From Oscillospiraceae bacterium (GTDB lineage Bacteria > Bacillota > Clostridia > Oscillospirales > CAG-272), in NCBI GenBank assembly GCA_015063955.1, contig SVTD01000009.1, positions 1 through 51,062 of the forward strand: 51,062 nucleotides of DNA, read 5' to 3'. The translations under genes and the position numbers were made by a program. The notes under the pieces are model-generated. The model searched no databases. It had not been told where the DNA came from and was given only the letters and a program-made list of their open reading frames with translations. This document shows, piece by piece, positions 28,224 through 38,244 of this stretch. Numbering within the stretch: the first letter of the stretch is position 1; every line of letters begins with the position of its first letter.

Positions 28224-29732
28224 ATGGAAGCTGAGAAAATATATAAGGATATAGCCTGCCGTACCGGCGGAGATATCTATATCGGGGTTGTCGGACCCGT
28301 GCGCAGCGGAAAATCAACGTTTATAAACCGATTTATGGAAACTGCCGTGATCCCGAATATCGTAGACGAGTACGCAAAGAAAAGAGCCCGCGATGAGCTG
28401 CCCCAGAGTGCAGACGGAAAAACCGTAATGACTGCAGAGCCGAAGTTTATTCCCGATGAAGCGGTGGAGGTTTCCTTTGGCGACGGAGCCAATATTAAAA
28501 TGCGAATGATCGACTGTGTAGGTTATCTTATTCCCGGTGCCCTCGGAATGACGGAGGACGGGGAAGTGAGAATGGTAAAGACCCCGTGGTCTGATGAGCC
28601 GGTTACCTTCGAAAAGGCAGCCGAGGAGGGAACAAAAAAGGTAATGCTGGAGCACTCAACGGTGGGAATGCTTGTAACCTGCGACGGAACTGTGGGAGAT
28701 ATCCCCCGTGAAAGCTATGTAGAAGCCGAGGAAAGAATAGCCGGAGAGCTGAAAGAGATAGGAAAGCCCTTCGTGCTTATCCTTAATTCAAAATATCCTG
28801 AATCAAAGGAGGCTGAGAGCCTTGCTTTGAATCTTGAGGAAAAGTACTCCTGTCCCGTAGCGCTCGTAAGCTGTAAGGAGCTTGACCGCTCTGATATTGA
28901 AAATATACTTGAAATCCTTTTGTATGAATTCCCCGTAAGGGAGATAAGTATAAGTCTCCCTCAGTGGATCGGTGCACTTCCCGAAAACCATCAGCTCAAT
29001 ACACATATTTTAGATTGCCTGCGTAAAGCATCAGGTGCAGTACGTACGTTAAGTGACTCCCGCAGCTTTTGTGAAGGTCTCGAGGCTGCACTTTGCGAAA
29101 AGCTCAGGCTTTCCGATAACAAAGGCGCCTGCAAGGTCAGTATTTCCTCAGTGGATCTTTCCGAGGGAAGGGCTACTGTGGGAGTAGAGCTGCCCGAGTC
29201 CCTTTACTACGGTATTATCCGTGATCTGACAGGGCTTGACGTTGACAGTCAGAGTGGGCTTATTTCCATTTTACTGGAGCTTTCCGGCGCAAATAAGGAG
29301 CTTTCAAAGTATAAGGAGGCAATAGACCAGCTTGAGAGCGGAGGCTACGGAATCGTAATGCCGAAAATGCAGGATCTGACCCTTTCTGAACCGGAGATCA
29401 TAAAAAGCTCAGGTGCGTACGGGGTGCGACTGTGCGCAAAGGCGCAAAGCATCCATATGATAAGGGCTGAGATCGAAACGGAGATCAATCCCATAGTCGG
29501 TACCCAGGAGCAGGCTGAGGAAATGATACAAAGGCTTGTCGGCGAGTACGAGGACGATCCCCAGAGGCTGTGGGAGTCAAATATATTCGGGAAGAGCCTT
29601 TATGAGCTTGTGAACGACGGTCTGAATACAAAGATCGATCACCTCTCACCCCAATCACGTGAAAAGCTTTCTGAAACCCTTTCAAGAATAATCAACGAAA
29701 GCTCAAACGGTCTTATTTGTATTTTGCTGTAA
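28224..29732 (+). CDS. spoIVA: Stage IV sporulation protein A (spore coat ATPase)
   Basis: YKDIACRTGGDIYIGVVGPVRSGKSTFINRFME, DELPQSADGKTVMTAEPKFIP, IDCVGYLIPGALG, ETLSRIINESSNGLICILL. Confidence 0.97.
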   Translation: MEAEKIYKDIACRTGGDIYIGVVGPVRSGKSTFINRFMETAVIPNIVDEYAKKRARDELPQSADGKTVMTAEPKFIPDEAVEVSFGDGANIKMRMIDCVGYLIPGALGMTEDGEVRMVKTPWSDEPVTFEKAAEEGTKKVMLEHSTVGMLVTCDGTVGDIPRESYVEAEERIAGELKEIGKPFVLILNSKYPESKEAESLALNLEEKYSCPVALVSCKELDRSDIENILEILLYEFPVREISISLPQWIGALPENHQLNTHILDCLRKASGAVRTLSDSRSFCEGLEAALCEKLRLSDNKGACKVSISSVDLSEGRATVGVELPESLYYGIIRDLTGLDVDSQSGLISILLELSGANKELSKYKEAIDQLESGGYGIVMPKMQDLTLSEPEIIKSSGAYGVRLCAKAQSIHMIRAEIETEINPIVGTQEQAEEMIQRLVGEYEDDPQRLWESNIFGKSLYELVNDGLNTKIDHLSPQSREKLSETLSRIINESSNGLICILL

Positions 29733-29737
29733 TAAAC

Positions 29738-29772
29738 AAAAGCCTTGAAAAGCAATCGCTTTTCAAGGCTTT
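29738..29772. terminator. Bidirectional terminator between spoIVA and the DtxR-type regulator
   Basis: aaagccttgaaaagc aat cgcttttcaaggcttt between convergent genes. Confidence 0.85.
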
Positions 29773-29775
29773 GTC

Positions 29776-30138
29776 TTATCTGTTTGTGAATTTTTCGATA
29801 GCTTCTATGGATTCATCACTGATAACGTGCTCCATCTTGCAGGCATCCTCAGATGCCGTATCTTCGGAAACACCGAGAGAAATGAGAAATTTCGTAAGAA
29901 TATTGTGTCTTGCGTAGATCTTTTCAGCAAGCTCCCGTCCTTCATCCGTGAGAGAAAGATGGCCTTCTCGGTCGGAAACAACGTATCCTCCGTTTTTTAA
30001 AAGACCGATGGCGCGGCTTACGCTGGGTTTTGAGTAACCCATATACTCACCAACGTCTATAGCGCGGACGTAGGGATTTGACTTTGAAAGCACAAGGATG
30101 GTTTCAAGATACATTTCGCCGGATTCTTGTATTTGCAT
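29776..30138 (-). CDS. DtxR/MntR-family metal-dependent regulator
   Basis: SGEMYLETILVLSKSNPYVRAIDVGEYMGYSKPSVSRAIGLLKNGGYV...LTDEGRELAEKIYARHNILTKFL. Confidence 0.9.
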   Translation of the reverse strand: MQIQESGEMYLETILVLSKSNPYVRAIDVGEYMGYSKPSVSRAIGLLKNGGYVVSDREGHLSLTDEGRELAEKIYARHNILTKFLISLGVSEDTASEDACKMEHVISDESIEAIEKFTNR

Positions 30139-30221
30139 AGCATTCCTCTATATCTTTTGATTTTTATTATTCTAACACATTTATTATCTTAATTCAAGTC
30201 TAAATGGTGAACTATTAAAAA

Positions 30222-30782
30222 TTAAATAAAGAGAGGTCTGGGCTGAGTATTATTGATCACGTCTCTGTATGATTTTTCAAGAAGTGAGAAATCGGCGACC
30301 AGTGAATGAGGCTTTTTCTGAACGTCATCCTGTCGCATCGGAACGAAAAATATGTTTTTTCTGTTAAGGAGAGTACCTATATTTCTCAGATTTGCGCTCA
30401 TAGCATCATTGGAGGCAAGGGCAATTAATAGATTTCTGTTCTGCCTGAGATGGGCCTTTGCGCTCATGCATACTGCGGTATCCGTAATACCAAGGGCAAT
30501 TTTTGCAAGAGTATTTCCCGTACAGGGTGCAATGATTAGAAGATCAAGGGGCATAGCCGGGCCCAAAGGCTCGGAATCTCTGATGGTGTGTATGACCTTT
30601 CGTCCGCACAGCTCTTCAACCCTTTTTATAAGATCGGCAGCTTTTCCGAAACGGGTATCCGTTGTGTATACGTTTTCGCTCATAATGGGAACAACGTCCT
30701 CGCCGAGGGCGCAAAGGCGCTCAAGAGCCCTGAGGGATTCTTTGTGAGTGCAAAAGGAGCCGCAAAAAGCGTATCCTATCAT
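30222..30782 (-). CDS. dpaB: Dipicolinate synthase subunit B
   Basis: GYAFCGSFCTHKESLRALERL, IAPCTGNTLAKIALGITDTAVCMSAKAHLRQNRNLLIALASNDAMSANLRNIGTLLN, FFVPMRQDD. Confidence 0.95.
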   Translation of the reverse strand: MIGYAFCGSFCTHKESLRALERLCALGEDVVPIMSENVYTTDTRFGKAADLIKRVEELCGRKVIHTIRDSEPLGPAMPLDLLIIAPCTGNTLAKIALGITDTAVCMSAKAHLRQNRNLLIALASNDAMSANLRNIGTLLNRKNIFFVPMRQDDVQKKPHSLVADFSLLEKSYRDVINNTQPRPLFI

Positions 30783-31636
30783 AAAATTTCTCCTTTCGAC
30801 TGAATGATCGTCATAGCGGTTTTATATATTATCTCACCTGCGGTAACGGGGAAGTACCGTCCGGGGAGGGAAAGTGCGCTGATATATCTGTCAGAAAGCA
30901 GTGCCTGTGCTTTCTGTGTAAAGCCTCCCGGCAGGGATGCAAGCTCGATAAAAAGAGGACAGCGCCATTTTACAAGACAATCCTCGTCAAGTATCGGAAC
31001 GGGGACTGTGTTGAAGCAAACGTCACACTCCATAGGTGTGCTTATGAGATCTGTAAGACGGATAGGTGTGTGTCCGTCGCATTCCGCACAGGCGAGAGCG
31101 CTGTCGCTTCTCGCGGCTACGAATACCTTTCCGCCGAGGTCCGATAGCCTTGCCGAAAGGGCTTTACCGATACGTCCGTAGCCTACAACGGTAAATACAC
31201 CGTCGTGAACGGTCGTTGCCGAGTGCTCCATAGCAATCAGCATCGCGGCTTCCGCTGTGGGAACTGCGTTAAGCAAATTAAAATCGTCTCTTTCGCCGTA
31301 GTCCGTAAATATATGTCCGTGCTCCCTCGCAAGCCTTACCGTGACCGGCGGTACCTTTCCGCCGAATACGTGAGTGTTGCAGGGAAGCAGCCTGAAAAGC
31401 TCCTCTGCACTGATGTGACCGGCACCGTTGAGCATTCCGTTTTTATCGAAGGAGGGAATCGGGAGGATAACGAAGGAGTCCTTTGCCGCCTCTCTCAGAT
31501 TATCGGTCCTTTCAGCACCGTGAACCTCCCCGGATGCGCATCTCCACAGATAGCATTTGCCGATTTTTGAAAAAAGGGATGCTGCGCTCAGCATTCTCCT
31601 GTCTCCTCCGCAAATTACCGTATTTATGTTTTTCAT
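30779..31636 (-). CDS. dpaA: Dipicolinate synthase subunit A
   Basis: ICGGDRRMLSAASLF, ILPIPSF, GEHSATTVHDGVFTVVGYGRIGKALSARLS; overlaps dpaB. Confidence 0.93.
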   Translation of the reverse strand: MKNINTVICGGDRRMLSAASLFSKIGKCYLWRCASGEVHGAERTDNLREAAKDSFVILPIPSFDKNGMLNGAGHISAEELFRLLPCNTHVFGGKVPPVTVRLAREHGHIFTDYGERDDFNLLNAVPTAEAAMLIAMEHSATTVHDGVFTVVGYGRIGKALSARLSDLGGKVFVAARSDSALACAECDGHTPIRLTDLISTPMECDVCFNTVPVPILDEDCLVKWRCPLFIELASLPGGFTQKAQALLSDRYISALSLPGRYFPVTAGEIIYKTAMTIIQSKGEIL

Positions 31637-31766
31637 ATTTCTTTACCTGTCTTTTCTATTTGGGATACGTTATATTATATGCACGGATCAATTGTTTGGT
31701 CGAAATTAACATAACGAAAATGACCGTGGCATATATTGAACTATACCAAAGCTGCAGGGGTAAAGT

Positions 31767-32057
31767 ATGTCACGAAACATAAACAATAATGAGGCTGATC
31801 CCAATAGAAAGGAAAGATGTGTGATACTCGGCGAGTATATAAAAACCACGGGAGCGACAGTCAGAATGACGGCAAAGGAATTCGGGGTCAGCAAATCAAC
31901 GGTGCATAAGGACGTTTCAGAGAAGCTCAGATATGAAAATAAAAGACTGTACGAGGAAGTAAAGACCGTACTTTTAAAGAATAAAGCAGAGAGACATCTT
32001 CGCGGCGGAAACGCAACAAAAAAGAAATACATAGAAAAGCGGCTGTCCCGTAGTTGA
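31767..32057 (+). CDS. spoIIID: Stage III sporulation transcriptional regulator
   Basis: RCVILGEYIKTTGATVRMTAKEFGVSKSTVHKDVSEKL. Confidence 0.95.
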   Translation: MSRNINNNEADPNRKERCVILGEYIKTTGATVRMTAKEFGVSKSTVHKDVSEKLRYENKRLYEEVKTVLLKNKAERHLRGGNATKKKYIEKRLSRS

Positions 32058-32070
32058 GACAGCCGTTTAT
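32040..32070 (+). terminator. Intrinsic terminator overlapping the spoIIID 3' end
   Basis: cggctgtc ... gacagccg tttattta. Confidence 0.75.
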
Positions 32071-32140
32071 TTATACTGTGTTCACATTTTGATGCTAAAA
32101 TTAAGCGTAATTGGTCATTGATATTAATTGGAGGATTACT

Positions 32141-33148
32141 ATGATAGAAGACGTAATAAAGCTTGGGCTTTTAATAATAGTTATCGTATGCTCTTACTTA
32201 TCATCAAGATGGGTGCTAAACGCGGTATACAGAAGCGCCGGACTTACAAAGGAAGAGGTATTTTCCTATCGTGCATCAGTTTCGAGAAGCAAGCATTCCG
32301 GACGTCGGTTGAATAGTTGGATATTGCAGAATTCAAAGAATCCTTCAAGTACGCAAAAATACATAAATCTATATACGTTCGCAACTGCAGCAGGTGCGTT
32401 TTACGCATCACTGACTTTCATTGCCATCATAGTTGACAGTGCCGTTTTGTTCAAGATCCATATTGCGGCGGGAATCGCTTTACTTTTGTTCTATGCATTT
32501 TTGTTTGTTTCAGGCAATCAATACAAAAAAGCAAAGGAAGATAAAGGTTCTATAAAGAGCGATACCGAGGATTACGTTGATTTTATTAAAAGAAAAACTG
32601 AGGAAGAACGTGAAAAATCGGGAGCCGGCAAGAAGAATCTTTTTGTCGGAATTATTGAATTAATTATCATCATAGGTTTGATGGTATTTATCGTCGTGGC
32701 AGTAACCAAATGTACTAATGCGCCTATGACTGCAACATCGTACAGCGCGGTTTGGGATGCGGCGGAGGATATGGATTGTCTGACCTTTGATACACTTGAA
32801 AAGTACAGAGCAGACTGGAAGGACAACGAAGAAGAAAAGAGACTCTTGAAAGCTTTATCTGCTGATAAGAACGGCTTGGTTATTGAGTATTTCGAGTTTC
32901 TTGAAGATACTTACGCAAAAAATATAATGTCTCAGTGGATAGACGCATTAAGAGAAAAAGAAGGTTATGACGAAGATAGAGAAACTCTTGATAGCCGAGG
33001 AAATTATAATATTTTCGTTTATTCAAATGAAAAAACTGTCTTGAAAATGTACAGAGTGGATAAGACCCTTTTGATAATACAATATCCTAAGAATGAAAAG
33101 CCGGCAGCAGATGAGTTTCTTGTGAATATCGGATATAAGGATGAATAA
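32141..33148 (+). CDS. Hypothetical membrane protein with three TM segments and a soluble C-terminus
   Basis: RBS ggagg before ATG 32141; hydrophobic LGLLIIVIVCSYLSS, AGAFYASLTFIAIIVDSAVLF, IIELIIIIGLMVFIVVAV. Confidence 0.6.
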   Translation: MIEDVIKLGLLIIVIVCSYLSSRWVLNAVYRSAGLTKEEVFSYRASVSRSKHSGRRLNSWILQNSKNPSSTQKYINLYTFATAAGAFYASLTFIAIIVDSAVLFKIHIAAGIALLLFYAFLFVSGNQYKKAKEDKGSIKSDTEDYVDFIKRKTEEEREKSGAGKKNLFVGIIELIIIIGLMVFIVVAVTKCTNAPMTATSYSAVWDAAEDMDCLTFDTLEKYRADWKDNEEEKRLLKALSADKNGLVIEYFEFLEDTYAKNIMSQWIDALREKEGYDEDRETLDSRGNYNIFVYSNEKTVLKMYRVDKTLLIIQYPKNEKPAADEFLVNIGYKDE

Positions 33149-33152
33149 TTTT

Positions 33153-33241
33153 GTAGGGGCGACCATCGGTCGTCCGCTTGCTGAAAGAACGTTTACTGTA
33201 TTCTTTCTGTATGCAGGCGGACGACCGATGGTCGCCCCTAC
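33153..33241. repeat. Perfect 25-bp inverted-repeat intergenic element
   Basis: gtaggggcgaccatcggtcgtccgc (33153-33177) / gcggacgaccgatggtcgcccctac (33217-33241). Confidence 0.9.
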
Positions 33242-33271
33242 GATGTTTTTTGTGAAATAAATCTCATTAGT

Positions 33272-33317
33272 GAAAATCTTTGCAAAAGTCGCACTTACAG
33301 CTTCTGCAAAGATTTTC
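33272..33317 (-). terminator. Hairpin downstream of xylB
   Basis: gaaaatctttgca ... tgcaaagattttc, 13-bp perfect stem. Confidence 0.6.
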
Positions 33318-33328
33318 GTTTATTTATT

Positions 33329-34822
33329 TCAGATATCTGCAAGAGCGTGGTACTGCGCTTTGAGGGCGGGGTAGATCTCTTTGTAGATGTTATAGTATTT
33401 TTTGTACTGTGCCGTAGCATCGCTGTCGGGAGAAAGCTTTTCTCCGTCACGAACAGCACGGCGGCATCCCTCCTGAACAGAGGAATATACGCCTGCAGCA
33501 CATCCGCCGAGTATCGCCGCGCCAAGAGCGGGACCTTCGTCGGATTCCATAGTCTTTACGTCGATGCCGAAGCTGTCGCAAAGGATCTTTCTCCAGAGGG
33601 GGCTCTTTGCGCCGCCGCCGCAGAGCGCCATATCAGAGGTAGTTACCCCCATTTCTCCGAGAACCTCAAGGCAGGAGCAAAGGGAATAGGAAACGCCCTC
33701 AAGCACCGCGCGGCCCATATGAGCCTTCGTGTGCATTGCGGAAAGACCGAAGAATGCACCGCGCACCTTAGTATCGAGGAGAGGTGTACGCTCACCCATA
33801 AGATAGGGAAGATAGAGAAGTCTGTCGGCTCCTATGGCGATCTTTTCAGCTTCTTTATCGATTTCCTTATATGAAAGGTTCTCCGCAACGTTGTGCTTGA
33901 ACCAGTTGAGGGAAAGACCTGCCGCCTGAGTTACGCCCATAACGTGCCACTGACCGGGAACTGCGGTGCAGAAGGTGTGAACTCTGCCGCTTTTATCGAT
34001 CTCGGGCTTATCCATATGGGCAAAAACTACGCCGCTGGTACCAACGGTAGTAAATGCCTTACCGCATTCTACAACGCCGCAGCCAACAGCCGCCGCTGCG
34101 TTGTCTCCGGCACCTCCCGCAACGGGAATACCCTCGGTAAGACCTGTCAGAGCGGCAACGTCTGCCGTAATATGGCCCGTAACGTCGGGGCTTTCGTAAA
34201 CCTTTGCAAGGAGCGCTTTATCAATACCGAGCTTTTCGAGAACCTCGTCACTCCAGCATCTTCCGGGAATATCGAGAAGCTGCATACCGGATGCGTCGGA
34301 GACCTCGGTTGCAAACTCGCCTGTGAGCTTAAATCTGATATAGTCCTTGGGAAGAAGGATGTGTGCACAGCGAGCATAGTTTTCAGGCTCGTGGTTTTTT
34401 ACCCACATGATCTTGGATGCGGTAAATCCTGCAAGGGCAGGATTTGCGGTGATCTCGATAAGTCTTTCGTGACCTACAAGCTCTTCGATCTGCTTACACT
34501 CTTCGGCTGTTCTTCCGTCACACCAGATGATGGATCTTCTGATTACCTTGCAGTCATCATCAAGCATTACGAGACCGTGCATCTGTCCTGAAAGACCGAT
34601 GCCTGCTATCTCGCCGTCCTTTGCCGCAGGGCAGATCTTTTTCAGTGTTTCTACAACTGCATTCCACCAGTCCTCGGGCTCCTGCTCCGCCCAGCCGTTT
34701 TGGGGCTGATAAAGAGGATACTCAACGGTGGCTGAGGCAATAACGTGGCCTTCCGTGTCAAAAAGGGCGCTTTTCGTGCCTGAGGTACCGATATCGATAC
34801 CTATCAAATACTTGTTTTCCAC
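33329..34822 (-). CDS. xylB: Xylulokinase
   Basis: YLIGIDIGTSGTKSALFD, GLSGQMHGLVMLD, IIWCDGRTAEEC, LPKDYIRFKLTGEFATEVSDASGM, GGGAKSPLWRKI. Confidence 0.96.
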   Translation of the reverse strand: MENKYLIGIDIGTSGTKSALFDTEGHVIASATVEYPLYQPQNGWAEQEPEDWWNAVVETLKKICPAAKDGEIAGIGLSGQMHGLVMLDDDCKVIRRSIIWCDGRTAEECKQIEELVGHERLIEITANPALAGFTASKIMWVKNHEPENYARCAHILLPKDYIRFKLTGEFATEVSDASGMQLLDIPGRCWSDEVLEKLGIDKALLAKVYESPDVTGHITADVAALTGLTEGIPVAGGAGDNAAAAVGCGVVECGKAFTTVGTSGVVFAHMDKPEIDKSGRVHTFCTAVPGQWHVMGVTQAAGLSLNWFKHNVAENLSYKEIDKEAEKIAIGADRLLYLPYLMGERTPLLDTKVRGAFFGLSAMHTKAHMGRAVLEGVSYSLCSCLEVLGEMGVTTSDMALCGGGAKSPLWRKILCDSFGIDVKTMESDEGPALGAAILGGCAAGVYSSVQEGCRRAVRDGEKLSPDSDATAQYKKYYNIYKEIYPALKAQYHALADI

Positions 34823-34832
34823 CTTCGACCTC

Positions 34833-36146
34833 TCAGGAAAAGATTACGGAGTTTACAACGCTCTCAAGGTATTCCTGTCTGCCGCTTTCGGGCTTAACGT
34901 CGTCGGAGAGAGAAAGGGCATAGTCGGAAAGGGATTCGAGAGTAGCTGTGCCGTTTACGATATCAAGGCCGATACCGCTGTTATAGGATGCGTATCTGTT
35001 CTCAACGAATTCTTCGATTCTGCCGTCCTCGATAAGCTTGTAGGCGTTGATAAGACCGAGTGCAAATGCATCCATACCTGCGATATGAGCGAGGAAGATG
35101 TCCTCAATAGTATTGGAGCCGCGGCGAGTCTTTGCGTCAAAGTTGAGACCGCCGTTTGTAAATCCGCCTGCCTTTACGATCTCATACATTGCATAAGTCG
35201 TATCGTAAACGTTGGTGGGGAACTGGTCTGTGTCCCATCCGAGATGGTTGTCGCCCTGGTTTGCGTCAACGGAACCGAGGATACCGTTGTCACGGCAGAT
35301 ACGAAGCTCGTGCTCGAAGGTGTGACCTGCGAGAGTTGCGTGGTTTGCTTCGATATTAAGCTTGAAATCGCGGAGAAGATCGTACTTGTGGAGGAAGCCG
35401 AGAACGGTAGCCGCATCAAAGTCGTACTGATGCTTTGTAGGCTCCTTAGGCTTAGGCTCGATGAAGAAGTCGCCTGTAAAGCCCTTTGAGCGCGCATATG
35501 CTACCGCCATCTTGAGAAGACGTGCATAGTTGTCGATTTCAAAGCCCATCTTAGTGTTGAGAAGGGTCTCGTAGCCCTCACGGCCGCCCCAGAATACGTA
35601 GCCTGTACCGCCAAGCTCGATAGTAATATCAATAGCCTTCTTTACCTGAGCTGCCGCATAGGCGAAAGCATCAGCGTAGGGGCTTGTTGCCGCACCGTGC
35701 ATATATCTTGCGCGGGAGAAGCAGTTTGCAGTACCCCAAAGAAGCTTAATGCCGTACTTTTCCATCTGCTCCTTGATGATGGGAACGATGATATCAAGAT
35801 TCTTCTGGAAATCGGAAAGGGACTCTCCCTCGGGAGCGATGTCTCTGTCGTGGAAGCAGAAATACTCGATGCCAAGCTTGTGCATCATTTCAAAGCCTGC
35901 ATATACCTTCTGCTTGTAGATCTCAAGGGGATCTGCACCGCCGAAGGACTTATCGATAGTTCCGATACCGAACATATCAGTACCGTCAGCGCAGAGGGTG
36001 TGCCAGTAGCACATAGAGAAGCGGAGGTGCTCAGCCATTGTCTTGCCGCCGATCACGCGATCCTTGTCATAGTACTTAAAAGCAAGGGGATTCTTGGATT
36101 CGGGGCCCTCATAATTGATTACGGGAATGTTAAAAAGCTCATTCAT
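34833..36146 (-). CDS. xylA: Xylose isomerase
   Basis: [74 protein letters not shown]. Confidence 0.98.
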   Translation of the reverse strand: MNELFNIPVINYEGPESKNPLAFKYYDKDRVIGGKTMAEHLRFSMCYWHTLCADGTDMFGIGTIDKSFGGADPLEIYKQKVYAGFEMMHKLGIEYFCFHDRDIAPEGESLSDFQKNLDIIVPIIKEQMEKYGIKLLWGTANCFSRARYMHGAATSPYADAFAYAAAQVKKAIDITIELGGTGYVFWGGREGYETLLNTKMGFEIDNYARLLKMAVAYARSKGFTGDFFIEPKPKEPTKHQYDFDAATVLGFLHKYDLLRDFKLNIEANHATLAGHTFEHELRICRDNGILGSVDANQGDNHLGWDTDQFPTNVYDTTYAMYEIVKAGGFTNGGLNFDAKTRRGSNTIEDIFLAHIAGMDAFALGLINAYKLIEDGRIEEFVENRYASYNSGIGLDIVNGTATLESLSDYALSLSDDVKPESGRQEYLESVVNSVIFS

Positions 36147-36219
36147 TGGTGTTCTTACCTTTCTTATATTTTATTAATTACACTTTACCACATTATGTTA
36201 TAAATTGCAATGAAAACAT

Positions 36220-36250
36220 AAAAAACAGCGGCCTTGAACCGCTGTTTTTT
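36220..36250 (-). terminator. Intrinsic terminator downstream of sialidase-fold gene 1
   Basis: aaaaaacagcgg ccttgaa ccgctgtttttt. Confidence 0.85.
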
Positions 36251-36263
36251 ATGAATTTAAATA

Positions 36264-37466
36264 TTATTCCCAACCGCCGGTATATCCGGAGGCGCGGAGC
36301 TCTGCCATTTCAGCGTCGCGCTTCTTGAATGCTTCAAGAGCCTCGTCGCCGCCGGCATTATCGCCGAGGCGCCACTTTGTCCAGAGAACGCTTGTGTTGC
36401 CTTCGCCGGGCCAGGGCTGATAGTAAACCGTAAGGATAGAACCGTCGGGAAGCTCAACGGATGCAGGGTATCCCATATCGCAAACGTAGGGTACTCTGTC
36501 ATTGATGGTGTAATCCTCAGTCCAGGTTTCACCGCCGTCGTAGCTTACCACAGCGCGCTCACTTCGGATACCGTTTGTTCTTCTGGAGTAAGAGCAGATA
36601 ACGGCACCTGAGGAGTGTACCATAAGGTGAGGAGGCATACCGTCAACACCGATGCATTTGGGTGTGGACCACGTAGCACCCTTATCATCGGAGTATGTGA
36701 TATATGTAGAGAGCATAGGCTCAGTCTTTCTCTCGTGAACGCGGATAGCGCCGAGAAGACGGCCGGAGGGAAGCTCTACGATGTGAGGCTCGTGCATATT
36801 CTCAACGATGCAGTCCTCGCCAACGGGAACGGTACCCGTGTGAGTCCACGTATAACCGCCGTCGTGGCTGGAGTATACAACGATGGGGGAGGGAGCAACG
36901 TACTCGTTGATCATTTCCTTACCCATATATACGAGAGTTCCGTCCTTGCAAACACTGGGGCCGTGAGGAGCTGTAAGGTTTACTCTGATGGGATCGGACC
37001 AGGTGATACCGTAGTCCTCGGAAACCTTTACGTAGGAGCGGTTTCCTGTAGCAAAGAACTCGGGATCAAGAGTTCTGAGAGCGTCGCCGAAGCCCTTGGA
37101 GATAGCCTTGGGGCCGTCACCGAACCAAGGGTATTCCTGAATCTGATCGAAGAAGTTATCAAGTGTTTCGGTGAACCAGCTGAAGACCATCTTGCCGTTA
37201 CCGCAGTAAACGATACCTGCGTCTCTGTCATCGAAGTAGGAGTCGTTTACGATAATGGGGGGAGACCATGTCTTTCCCTGGTCATAGCTTACGTACATGC
37301 AGTTTTTTCCGCAGGGGTCAACGTGGGAAAGACGCATGGAGGACGCTACGCAGTAAAGCACTCCGCGGTCGTCGATCGTTACGCTGGGCCAGCCGTTATA
37401 GTTAAACCAAGTACCTTTGAGGTTATTAACACGGCCGTGCTCCGTTTCGGGGAACATGAGTTTCAT
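36264..37466 (-). CDS. Sialidase-fold (BNR/Asp-box) glycoside hydrolase-like protein, paralog 1
   Basis: Asp-boxes SYDQGKTW, SEDYGITW, SHDGGYTW, SDDKGATW, SYDGGETW; likely ATG 37466 (MKLMFPETEHGR); no signal peptide. Confidence 0.85.
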   Translation of the reverse strand: MKLMFPETEHGRVNNLKGTWFNYNGWPSVTIDDRGVLYCVASSMRLSHVDPCGKNCMYVSYDQGKTWSPPIIVNDSYFDDRDAGIVYCGNGKMVFSWFTETLDNFFDQIQEYPWFGDGPKAISKGFGDALRTLDPEFFATGNRSYVKVSEDYGITWSDPIRVNLTAPHGPSVCKDGTLVYMGKEMINEYVAPSPIVVYSSHDGGYTWTHTGTVPVGEDCIVENMHEPHIVELPSGRLLGAIRVHERKTEPMLSTYITYSDDKGATWSTPKCIGVDGMPPHLMVHSSGAVICSYSRRTNGIRSERAVVSYDGGETWTEDYTINDRVPYVCDMGYPASVELPDGSILTVYYQPWPGEGNTSVLWTKWRLGDNAGGDEALEAFKKRDAEMAELRASGYTGGWE

Positions 37467-37575
37467 AATAGTAATTCCTTTCTTGTGTCGCCACATGTCG
37501 TGTACATACTAGTGCATTATAAACGAATAGTTTTTCAAATGCAAGCAAATACAGGAAAAAAATGAAAGTAATTTG

Positions 37576-38244
37576 TTAATATCCGTTGCTTACAACAACC
37601 GTAGCACCGCTGCTACCTTCAATATATGCAGTAAGCCTTATGGATTTGACCGAATAGATCTCTTTTCCCGCGGTCAGTTTAAAGGAGGAGATCACGGAAT
37701 CCTCATTCGTTGTATTTTCTGTGAGATGATAGTACCATCCGCCGTCCTGATGGATATCGTCGTATAGATATACTTCAAGATACCCCTCAGCAATTACCGC
37801 CTCTGCATCAACGTAGCTTTTGATCTCAAGAGCTTTCTCTGTTCCGTCCTTGAGAGTGTATTCAAGGAGAAAATAAGGCTTCACAAGGCTGTCAGGCGAG
37901 ATCTTTTCAGACTGTTCGACCCATAGTTCTTTATAGTCTGATCCTACGAGTGAATCATCGCTTGAGGGAATAACGTCAAAAACTGCAATATCCTTACCGG
38001 ACACCCAAGGCTCGTGCCATTCGGTCAGCCTTGTATAGTTACCGTACGTCGTAAGCTCATCGTAAAAGCCGATAAGGCAGGGAAGCGGGGGCTCAGTCTC
38101 CGGCGGTGAGGTGGTTACCTCGGAAACTACTATATTGATATTATCGGTATCAAAGGTCGTTTCCTCTTTTTCATTATCCCGGGCTGTACAGGAGCACAGC
38201 AAAACGGATAGCGCAATTATGAGAATAAGTCCTCTTCGTATCAT
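37576..38244 (-). CDS. Lipoprotein of unknown function
   Basis: MIRRGLILIIALSVLLCSCTARDN lipobox; overlaps the stop of the upstream sialidase-fold gene by 4 nt. Confidence 0.75.
   Translation of the reverse strand: MIRRGLILIIALSVLLCSCTARDNEKEETTFDTDNINIVVSEVTTSPPETEPPLPCLIGFYDELTTYGNYTRLTEWHEPWVSGKDIAVFDVIPSSDDSLVGSDYKELWVEQSEKISPDSLVKPYFLLEYTLKDGTEKALEIKSYVDAEAVIAEGYLEVYLYDDIHQDGGWYYHLTENTTNEDSVISSFKLTAGKEIYSVKSIRLTAYIEGSSGATVVVSNGY

Noticed and set aside
36615-37565. 316-aa and similar long antisense ORFs over the sialidase-fold, xylA and xylB genes (e.g. 34728-35489, 33893-34591, 38700-39152)
   Set aside because: No RBS or recognisable domains, opposite to well-supported genes; codon-bias artefacts
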